Below, in pieces: positions 1-5,083 of a stretch of DNA of 5,083 bases. Every line of letters begins with the position of its first letter. Position 1 is the first letter of the stretch. The translations under genes were made by a program, and so were the position numbers. The notes beneath the pieces were generated by a model. The model was not told where the DNA came from and ran no database searches. It worked only from the letters and a program-made list of their open reading frames with translations. The stretch is from Alistipes sp. (lineage in GTDB: Bacteria > Bacteroidota > Bacteroidia > Bacteroidales > Rikenellaceae). The DNA is taken from NCBI GenBank assembly GCA_017561105.1, contig JAFZDR010000243.1, forward strand, positions 1 through 5,083. Direction: 5' to 3'.

Positions 1-1000
1 CCATAATCTCCTTGCGGAAGAGCTCCTTACCACCCTCAGCGATATCAACACCCTCCCACTCTGCTGGGATCTCCTTAACTGGAGCTGTCTGAGTGTTTGC
101 GTTCTCGCTGAAATCGTCGCAAACGAGAGCGTCTGGCGACATTACGAACTCGAAACCCTTAGCCTTAGCCTTCTCGAGGATCGAGAGAGCTACAGGGAAC
201 ATATCAGGCTCGCAGATTGACTTACCTACGTTGCCACCGAGAGCACCAGCGAAGGTGTAGGTCATACCACCACCGATGATGATCTTGTCAACCTTCTCCA
301 TCAAAGTCTCGATGATAGTGATCTTGGTCGAAACCTTCGAACCACCAACGATAGCTACGAATGGACGCTGTGGGTTCTGCATAAGACCATCAACAGCCTT
401 CAACTCGTTCTCCATTACATAACCGAACATCTTGTCATGTGGGAAATACTCAGCGATGAGTGCAGTCGACGAGTGAGCACGGTGTGCAGTACCGAATGCG
501 TCGTTGATGTAGCAATCAGCATACGAAGCAAGCTTCTTAACGAACTCCTTCTGTGGACCCTCCTTAAGAGCCTTCTTTGCAGCCTTCTTCTCCTCATCGG
601 TAGCATCCTCAGCGAGACCACGAGGCTTACCCTCCTCCTCAGCGTAGAAACGGAGGTTCTCGAGCAACATTACCTCACCCGGCTTCAAAGCAGCAGCCAT
701 CTCAGCAGCCTTCTCGCCCATGCAGTCACCTGCGAACATTACCTTCTCGCCCAAACGAGCCTCGATAGCAGGGATAATCTGCTCCAACGAGAACTTTGGA
801 TCCGGATTCTTCTTTGGACGACCGAGGTGCGACATAAGGATTACGGCACCACCCTTCTCCAACACCTTCTTGATAGTTGGAATAGCAGCACGAATACGAG
901 TGTCATCAGTTACCTGACCCTCACCATTGAGAGGCACATTGAAGTCTACGCGGATAATCGCGCGCTTGCCTGAAAAGTCGTAATTGTCAATTGCGAACAT
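1..1000 (-). CDS. pgk: Phosphoglycerate kinase, C-terminus cut by the window edge
   Basis: Cytosolic glycolytic enzyme that transfers the acyl phosphate of 1,3-bisphosphoglycerate to ADP, giving ATP and 3-phosphoglycerate. The window encodes 333 residues, read without interruption to the left edge. Visible family motifs: RVDFNVP (17-23, with substrate-binding Asp19 and Asn21), Arg35, SHLGRP (57-62), LLENLRFY (112-119, Arg117), [14 protein letters not shown] (166-179, Arg174), GGSKVSTK (219-226, nucleotide-side lysines 222 and 226) and [10 protein letters not shown] (241-250). A charged Glu/Lys/Ala-rich insertion at about 120-155 makes it longer than the E. coli type, as in Bacteroidales enzymes of roughly 415-420 residues. 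About 85 residues, including the GGGDS and TGGGA nucleotide loops, should lie off the left edge. The start is the only ATG after an in-frame stop at 1022-1024. Codon use is strongly biased (AAG, GAG, GGT, ATC), typical of a highly expressed gene. It is separated from the upstream operon by a terminator and has its own promoter. Confidence 0.98.
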   Translation of the reverse strand, partial: MFAIDNYDFSGKRAIIRVDFNVPLNGEGQVTDDTRIRAAIPTIKKVLEKGGAVILMSHLGRPKKNPDPKFSLEQIIPAIEARLGEKVMFAGDCMGEKAAEMAAALKPGEVMLLENLRFYAEEEGKPRGLAEDATDEEKKAAKKALKEGPQKEFVKKLASYADCYINDAFGTAHRAHSSTALIAEYFPHDKMFGYVMENELKAVDGLMQNPQRPFVAIVGGSKVSTKITIIETLMEKVDKIIIGGGMTYTFAGALGGNVGKSICEPDMFPVALSILEKAKAKGFEFVMSPDALVCDDFSENANTQTAPVKEIPAEWEGVDIAEGGKELFRKEIM

Positions 1001-1018
1001 AACTTTTTGTTTTTGAAT
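1001..1018 (-). promoter_or_regulatory. A-rich leader just before the pgk start, no Shine-Dalgarno
   Basis: Read on the minus strand, the bases directly before the pgk ATG are almost all A with single C, G and T interruptions. No AGGAGG-like sequence is present at the usual distance. In Bacteroidota, strong genes often initiate from unstructured A/T-rich leaders rather than by Shine-Dalgarno pairing, so this fits a highly expressed housekeeping gene and supports the chosen start. Confidence 0.55.
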
Positions 1019-1059
1019 GATTTATAATTGATTGTTATTTCATTAACATTTCCACGCCG

Positions 1060-1067
1060 CAAAGATA
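1060..1067 (-). promoter_or_regulatory. Probable pgk promoter, Bacteroidota -7 element
   Basis: The minus strand reads TATCTTTG, an exact match to the Bacteroidota primary sigma factor -7 consensus TAnnTTTG. Transcription would begin a few bases downstream, near 1053, leaving an A/T-rich untranslated leader of roughly 50 nt before the pgk ATG at 1000. The upstream TTTG (-33) element is poor: the nearest clear copy, GTTTTG at 1093-1098, lies 25 bases away rather than the usual 19-20. This is the only exact -7 match I found on the minus strand, and it sits in the one intergenic gap downstream of a terminator. Confidence 0.65.
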
Positions 1068-1116
1068 CAAATAAAATTCAGAATTAAGTGCGCAAAACGC
1101 AGATTTCTTCAATAAT

Positions 1117-1158
1117 AAAGATACCCCAAAGGTTCGCGGGAACTCTTGGGGTATCTTT
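1117..1158 (-). terminator. Intrinsic terminator closing the four-gene envelope operon
   Basis: A perfect 13-bp inverted repeat, AAAGATACCCCAA (1117-1129) against TTGGGGTATCTTT (1146-1158), encloses 16 nt. That loop contains a second 4-bp stem (GTTC/GAAC, 1132-1135 with 1140-1143) and a 4-nt tip, so the hairpin is nearly continuous. It starts 17 bp after the stop codon of the 571-residue lipoprotein gene. On the minus strand the descending arm ends in ATCTTT followed by ATTATT, a broken U-tract. The pgk promoter site lies about 50 bp further on, so the hairpin insulates pgk from the operon. Confidence 0.88.
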
Positions 1159-1175
1159 CTGATTTACCGATGCGG

Positions 1176-2891
1176 TTATTTCGGCTGATTATTTTCGTCG
1201 AGGTCGTACAACAACTCGATGTCATCGACATACATCCACGAGCTGCTGCTACCTGTAAAGTAGTCGCCATAGCCCGAGCAGGTGAAGGTCAATACAAGGT
1301 GTGTTGCAACACCCTCAGGCTTATTGTACTCGATAGGAATAGTCATTGTGTGCCACTGCTCGGTATTCTCAACAACCAACTCAGGGTTATTGTCGCTATC
1401 GAAGTAGCCTACGCCGAGTGTTCCTGCTGCAATACGCGGATCGAAGAAGGTGGTCTTATCCTTACTGTCTACGCAGTGAGGTGCGTCCCACTCTGTCAAG
1501 CTGACAAAGACCTTAGTCAAGTCCTGAGTGCCTCGCTTGCTCTCCAAATCAGGATTGCCGACGCAGTCGATATTGCCACGATAATACTTCACCTTGAAGC
1601 GTAATGCCACCGGCTTAACATCCTGCGACAACGGACGACCGAAGTATACTGTAGCGTTTGTACCGAGAGTCTCGCCATAGTGGCCTACGAAGAGGTTACC
1701 TGCGGCAAACTTCATATTCAACACATTCTGCGAGCCCAGATATGCGCTTATCTCGCCTGTCGAATCGGCAGGTACATTATCAGGGTTTACACTCTTGTAG
1801 GCTGGGGTTGTGAGGTTATAAGCCTCGCCAAGCGATGTACCGCCAGGGTTACCTGTGCCCCAATAGAGATCCAACACAGAAGATGCAGGGAACCAGCATG
1901 CGCCATCCTTAACCCAGCCCTCCATATCCGAGTTAGGCATCTGGTAGCTGCGAGAGGTCTTTACAACCTTTGGCGCCTCCTCCGACAATTTGCCGTCGGT
2001 ATAACCCGATACCTCGTACTCGGTATCAGGCTCCAAGCCACGAATTACAGCCTTTACAAAGCCCTGCTCAAAGCGGTTGTATGGGTTGGTTGCGTCGGTA
2101 GCAATCCACTCCTCGCTAACCTTGATCCACTCCGAATTGCCCTTCTTGCGGTAGGCGAAATCGATCTTCGATCCCTCAATATCGATAGCCTTAATCCAAA
2201 TCACATTTGCTCCGGCAGCCACATTCTCGATAGTGAGCGAAGGCTCAGTAGGGATAATCACCAACTTCCAGATTGTAGGATGTGTATCCCACGGACGCAA
2301 GACACTAACCTCCTGGGTATAGGTCTCGTTGTCGAAGTTTGTAGGAATCTCCTCGGCTGCAGGATAGTCGTAGGTGTCGGGGCCGAAGCGAACCTCGGTA
2401 GTCTTAACATTATCGAGTGGCTGGTCGTTACGACGCTTTACGAAAGCACGGCAGCCCTCGATATCCCACTCGGTAGTACCGATCTGGTAATCCACACGCC
2501 ATACACGATTGATGCTCTGCGTAGCTACGATTTTCCACTCGTAGGTCTGAAAATACGAGAGCGAAAAATACTCAGGCTTGGACAATCCGATTGTCACACC
2601 ATTCAAATCCCTCGAAGCGATAATCTTCGATGCATCGGCCTCGTAGCAGATATTTGTAACTACATCGGCACCATAGGTGATGCTGTTGATCTTCACCGCA
2701 TCGATATTTGTCTCCTCGGCAAGCGGAATGGTTGCAGTATAGGTCGAACGATCTATAACGATATCACCCTCTACGCCCTCGACATCGAGCGAGGCGATAT
2801 AGAGATCAACCACAGGTTTTGGCAGGTCGTTCTTGATACACGACGCAAGTGCCAATACCGAAAATAGTGCTATTATAACTCTTCTGTTCAT
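1176..2891 (-). CDS. PCMD-type surface lipoprotein with Ig-like and FN3-like modules
   Basis: 571 residues. The N-terminus is a lipoprotein signal: MNRR, a hydrophobic stretch and lipobox L15-A-S-C18, followed by IKND, so the mature protein is predicted to be anchored by Cys18 in the outer membrane and is probably surface exposed. Apparent layout: two beta-rich Ig-like repeats at about 35-124 and 130-214, each closing on a W-K-I/L strand (YEWKIVATQ; TIWKLVIIPT); an FN3-like module at about 218-312 with the LEPDTEYEVSGY signature (286-297); and a putative carbohydrate metabolism domain (PCMD, Pfam PF13201 as I recall it) at about 317-563. The PCMD region begins MPNSDMEGW and ends in TFTCSGYGDYF and SWMYVDDIELLY. 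PCMD is a jelly-roll-like fold known mainly from Bacteroidota surface proteins; the family name is not proof of activity and I see no catalytic motif. The C-terminal part is clearly homologous to the truncated protein at the right edge. Its start overlaps the stop of the upstream barrel gene by one base, and a terminator follows. Ligand unknown. Confidence 0.88.
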   Translation of the reverse strand: MNRRVIIALFSVLALASCIKNDLPKPVVDLYIASLDVEGVEGDIVIDRSTYTATIPLAEETNIDAVKINSITYGADVVTNICYEADASKIIASRDLNGVTIGLSKPEYFSLSYFQTYEWKIVATQSINRVWRVDYQIGTTEWDIEGCRAFVKRRNDQPLDNVKTTEVRFGPDTYDYPAAEEIPTNFDNETYTQEVSVLRPWDTHPTIWKLVIIPTEPSLTIENVAAGANVIWIKAIDIEGSKIDFAYRKKGNSEWIKVSEEWIATDATNPYNRFEQGFVKAVIRGLEPDTEYEVSGYTDGKLSEEAPKVVKTSRSYQMPNSDMEGWVKDGACWFPASSVLDLYWGTGNPGGTSLGEAYNLTTPAYKSVNPDNVPADSTGEISAYLGSQNVLNMKFAAGNLFVGHYGETLGTNATVYFGRPLSQDVKPVALRFKVKYYRGNIDCVGNPDLESKRGTQDLTKVFVSLTEWDAPHCVDSKDKTTFFDPRIAAGTLGVGYFDSDNNPELVVENTEQWHTMTIPIEYNKPEGVATHLVLTFTCSGYGDYFTGSSSSWMYVDDIELLYDLDENNQPK

Positions 2892-2893
2892 TA
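2889..2893 (-). other. TAATG stop-start overlap between barrel and lipoprotein genes
   Basis: The minus strand reads TAATG: the TAA stop of the 287-residue barrel gene (2891-2893) shares its last A with the ATG of the lipoprotein gene (2889-2891). No Shine-Dalgarno sequence precedes it, so re-initiation by terminating ribosomes is a plausible way to keep the two products at similar levels. The lipoprotein signal peptide begins at this ATG, which supports the start. Confidence 0.8.
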
Positions 2894-3754
2894 CTGCTGT
2901 CTCAATTTTTGTTCGTTTTTCTTACTCCACAAGTGTACCGTAACACCAATGTTGATCTCGGTAACATTGAGGCGGAAACGCAACTTCGAGAAGTCACGAG
3001 TTCCCGACATATTCATCTCGCTATCAAACTGTCTGACATGGTTGTACTGCAAGCCACCCAATCCAAACGATACTGTAGCGCACACATTTGGGAAGATGTA
3101 GGCTGCAACACCCGGATTGAAGTTAAATCGCACCTTGTAGTTGTCAGAATATGAGGTGTGCCAAACATCGTTAAACATAAAGCCAAACTTTGAGCGACCA
3201 TACGAGCCCTCCAACTCCAACTCGCCAAATACACCGAAACGACCTCGTCTGTCGAGTGGCACATATGCGCGGTGGAAGAGTGAGAACGAGTAGGCATTGC
3301 TCAAATAGTCGATGCCTATGCCGTCGGTCGAGAACTCTATACCCTCGATAAAGTTGCCCATGTTAATGTTTGCGCCATCGAAATAGCCTACCGTATGGGT
3401 ATAACCAAAGCGGGCACCAATCGAGAGGTTGTCTCGATAGAAATATCCGAAATATGGTTTAACCGAGATTATCGATCCTCCGAGATTGAGGTTCTCGAGT
3501 ACGAGAGCGATATCCGAATCGTCGCTTGTAATGGTACCATACGATGCCGTTACACCGCAGATCCACTCGCCCTTATAGGCGAATACATTCTTGTCGATTG
3601 CGCGGTCGATACGGTCAACCTGGATAAGGCCGCCCTTCTTTCTGTTTATCTTGGTTGTGTCGCGTTGAACACCAAAGAGAATACCTTGTGCCTCGGCTAC
3701 CTGTGAAACGCCCACCACGAAGAGAGCTGTCAATAATATAAATATCTTCTTCAT
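2891..3754 (-). CDS. Outer-membrane beta-barrel protein, paralogue of the upstream gene
   Basis: 287 residues with a standard Sec signal (MKK, hydrophobic core, A20-E-A22 before Q23, a good signal peptidase I site). A basic linker (about 23-60) precedes a region of alternating hydrophobic and polar residues and many aromatics from about 61 to 276, as expected for a small transmembrane beta-barrel of perhaps eight to ten strands. Landmarks shared with the 274-residue neighbour: KGEW..GV..SY (61-72), P.FGYFYRDNLSIGARFGY (100-118), R.YVPLDRRGRFGVFGELEL (162-181), NPGVAAYIFPN (213-223) and INIGVTVHLW (267-276). Unlike the neighbour, it does not stop at the last strand but carries an 11-residue charged tail, SKKNEQKLRQQ. 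It also has about ten extra residues near 132-148. The start is 12 bp after the neighbour's stop, with no Shine-Dalgarno. I do not recognise a named family; it resembles generic outer membrane protein beta-barrel domains. A porin-like, anchoring or assembly role for the flanking lipoproteins is inference. Confidence 0.85.
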   Translation of the reverse strand: MKKIFILLTALFVVGVSQVAEAQGILFGVQRDTTKINRKKGGLIQVDRIDRAIDKNVFAYKGEWICGVTASYGTITSDDSDIALVLENLNLGGSIISVKPYFGYFYRDNLSIGARFGYTHTVGYFDGANINMGNFIEGIEFSTDGIGIDYLSNAYSFSLFHRAYVPLDRRGRFGVFGELELEGSYGRSKFGFMFNDVWHTSYSDNYKVRFNFNPGVAAYIFPNVCATVSFGLGGLQYNHVRQFDSEMNMSGTRDFSKLRFRLNVTEINIGVTVHLWSKKNEQKLRQQ

Positions 3755-3766
3755 ATCTGCGCGAGT

Positions 3767-4591
3767 TTAGAGGTAAAATGATGCACCCAATCCAATGGAG
3801 AGGATATTAACTTTGAAGTTCATCTGCGATGACGAGATGTTTCCGGTAACAACCTGATTCATCTTCTGCTGAGTATTCGAGTAGCTGAATCCCAAAACTC
3901 CGATATTAACCTCGATAGCCATATTGTTGGTGAGGAATGCCGAGATACCCGGATTGACACCGAGTGCCACATCGAAGCTTGTCGCATACGATCCGCTCAT
4001 GCTGCTGGTTGGTCCCGATGCCAACTTCGACTGCGAGCCACCCATTGCCAAGCCAACCTCGGCAAAGAGGGCAAAGCGCTTGTTGTTTCGTCCCAGTGGG
4101 ATATACTTGCGCCACAACGCCTCCACATTGTAGGAGTGCTTGAGCGAGTAGAAGAACGAGTTGTCGAGAGAGGTTATCGAGAGGCTTGCATTATCCAACT
4201 CGGCAAAGCCTCGCGAATAGCCAAAACGCACACCAACCAACGAATTTCGCGAATAGGCGAAACCGATGAGTGGCGAAACCTTAACCTGATAGCCCTTCGA
4301 ATCGATATCCTCAACTATCAAGAAGTTGTAGTTATCGTTCGAATGGGTTGAGTACGATACCGATCCTCCGAATACCCACTGCCCCTTAGGTACGAACTCG
4401 GTACGAATATCTGCAATACCTCGACTCTGACGACGGAAGCTCGGGTTCATCGCAGGTTGAGCCTGCTTCACCACTGTTACAGTGTCGCCCTTCTCCGAAG
4501 AGGTCGCAACCTGTCCCTTTGCCACCACCGCACAAGGCAGCGCAAAGAGAAGTATAGCGATTATCTTTATAAATCTATTCATTTGGGTCAT
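3767..4591 (-). CDS. Outer-membrane beta-barrel protein, first of a tandem pair
   Basis: 274 residues. The N-terminus MTQMNRFIK followed by a hydrophobic core (9-24) looks like a Sec signal, probably cut near A24. Cys20 follows Pro, so it is not a lipobox. A linker of about 25-65 leads to a barrel-like domain with QWVFGGSVSYS (71-81), SPLIGFAYSRNSLVGVRFGY (106-125), RKYIPLGRNNKRFALFAEVG (161-180), GVNPGISAFLTNN (211-223), GVLGFSYSN (231-239) and a closing strand INILSIGLGASFYL-like segment ending the protein in aromatic/hydrophobic residues, as in BAM-assembled barrels. The same landmarks recur in the 287-residue gene downstream, so the two are diverged paralogues. The start at 4591 is 12 bp after the stop of the upstream PCMD gene. 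Met4 (4580-4582) is an alternative start that leaves a cleaner signal peptide and a 21-bp gap; no Shine-Dalgarno favours either. Function unknown; a partner of the flanking PCMD lipoproteins is the simplest reading. Confidence 0.83.
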   Translation of the reverse strand: MTQMNRFIKIIAILLFALPCAVVAKGQVATSSEKGDTVTVVKQAQPAMNPSFRRQSRGIADIRTEFVPKGQWVFGGSVSYSTHSNDNYNFLIVEDIDSKGYQVKVSPLIGFAYSRNSLVGVRFGYSRGFAELDNASLSITSLDNSFFYSLKHSYNVEALWRKYIPLGRNNKRFALFAEVGLAMGGSQSKLASGPTSSMSGSYATSFDVALGVNPGISAFLTNNMAIEVNIGVLGFSYSNTQQKMNQVVTGNISSSQMNFKVNILSIGLGASFYL

Positions 4592-4603
4592 TACTTGTAA
4601 GCG

Positions 4604-5083
4604 TTAGTAAACAAGTTCAACATCATCAACATACATCCACGAATCGGTCGAGCCGTCGAAGAAGTCGCCATATCCCGAACATGTGAAGGTCAAGATGAGG
4701 TGTGAAGGCTTCTGATCAGGATCCGAGCCGTAGAATGTGAACGGAATCTCGAACTGCTTCCACTCGGTCTGTGACTGAGTAGACTCGAAGTATGCCGAGT
4801 AGAGCACCTTCTTGTAGCGAGCGTCGCCACTCTTGATGTTGGCATCGCTTGGCGAGAAGGTTGTACCGTTAGCGTCGGCGCTAATCACGGTATGAGCCTC
4901 TGTGGCCATACAGCAGAAGATCTTGCAGAGGTCAGGATCGCCCGACTTACCTACGCCACCGCTCACCTTGTCAATGGTTCCGCAGTTGAACTTCGCCCAG
5001 AAACGAATTGCCTTAGGCTTGGCGTTGAATGAGAACGGCTGACCAAAATATACGGTAGCATTTGTGCCTTCCATACCGCCCCA
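4604..5083 (-). CDS. PCMD-type surface protein, C-terminal part only (5' end off window)
   Basis: The frame is open to the right edge and gives 159 residues before a TAA stop. The Met encoded at 5072-5074 should not be taken as the start: the codons before it continue the family pattern (WGG then MEGTNATVYFGQP), matching GETLGTNATVYFGRP at 406-420 of the 571-residue protein. Alignment with that protein covers its last 150 or so residues, ending SHLILTFTCSGYGDFF and DSWMYVDDVELVY. This is therefore the C-terminal half of a PCMD jelly-roll-like domain; the signal peptide, likely lipobox and any N-terminal modules lie off the window. The spacer between NATVYFG and the TFTCSGYGD block is similar in length in the two proteins but diverged in sequence. 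The stop is 12 bp before the first barrel gene, so it is an upstream member of the same operon. Confidence 0.85.
   Translation of the reverse strand, partial: WGGMEGTNATVYFGQPFSFNAKPKAIRFWAKFNCGTIDKVSGGVGKSGDPDLCKIFCCMATEAHTVISADANGTTFSPSDANIKSGDARYKKVLYSAYFESTQSQTEWKQFEIPFTFYGSDPDQKPSHLILTFTCSGYGDFFDGSTDSWMYVDDVELVY

Noticed and set aside
437..973. Plus-strand open frame opposite pgk
   Set aside because: In-register antisense shadow of pgk. Its stop at 971-973 is simply the complement of a TCA serine codon (Ser10) in pgk.
1033..1048. Small inverted repeat TGTTA-N6-TAACA in the pgk leader, considered as an operator
   Set aside because: Only 5 bp per arm in very A/T-rich DNA, with no second copy in the window, so it is expected by chance.
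1146..1604. Plus-strand open frame starting inside the terminator
   Set aside because: Antisense shadow of the lipoprotein gene's 3' end. The proposed start lies within the hairpin arm and no promoter or leader is visible.
1680..2867. Long open frame on the plus strand (395 codons)
   Set aside because: It lies exactly codon-on-codon antisense to the lipoprotein gene. It stays open because that gene avoids TTA, CTA and TCA codons. The translation is rich in Cys, Arg and Ile with no domain pattern, while the minus-strand product has a lipobox and recognised modules.
3395..3706. Plus-strand open frame opposite the second barrel gene
   Set aside because: In-register antisense of a gene with a clear signal peptide and barrel pattern; the product has no such features.
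4532..4534. Cys20 of the first barrel protein as a lipoprotein cysteine
   Set aside because: It is preceded by Leu-Pro, which does not fit the lipobox (a small residue is needed at -1). The protein otherwise looks like an integral barrel with an ordinary signal peptide.
5072..5074. ATG taken as the start of the right-edge gene
   Set aside because: The upstream codons remain open and continue the homology with the paralogue, and this Met sits in the middle of a PCMD domain with no signal peptide after it.

Overview
This window most likely comes from a member of the Bacteroidales (phylum Bacteroidota). Four things point there. The glycolytic gene at the left edge encodes a phosphoglycerate kinase with the longer insertion after the LLENLRFY motif that I associate with this group. 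The single promoter-like site fits the Bacteroidota -7 consensus TAnnTTTG. None of the starts has a Shine-Dalgarno sequence. Two genes encode lipoproteins of the PCMD type, a family largely confined to this phylum. The genus is not determinable here; an Alistipes-like or related gut organism is a guess.

Every gene I can support lies on the minus strand, so transcription runs from right to left. From the right edge the order is: the C-terminal part of a PCMD-type surface protein (4604-5083, 5' end outside the window); a 274-residue outer-membrane beta-barrel protein (3767-4591); a 287-residue beta-barrel paralogue (2891-3754); and a complete 571-residue PCMD lipoprotein (1176-2891). The first two gaps are 12 bp each and the last junction is a one-base TAATG overlap, so the four genes form one operon. 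It ends at a strong 13-bp hairpin (1117-1158) 17 bp past the last stop. Next come a promoter-like site and an A-rich leader, then pgk (1-1000), whose last roughly 85 codons lie beyond the left edge.

The operon has a mirror-like composition: lipoprotein, barrel, barrel, lipoprotein, with each pair being diverged paralogues. My inference is that it encodes a cell-envelope assembly in which surface-exposed PCMD lipoproteins (Ig-like, FN3-like and jelly-roll modules) work with small outer-membrane barrels. Its substrate or ligand cannot be read from the sequence. There is no SusC/SusD pair, glycoside hydrolase or regulator in the window, so a polysaccharide-utilisation role is possible but not shown. 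pgk is an unrelated housekeeping neighbour with its own promoter. I see no RNA genes, insertion sequences, CRISPR arrays or attachment sites.
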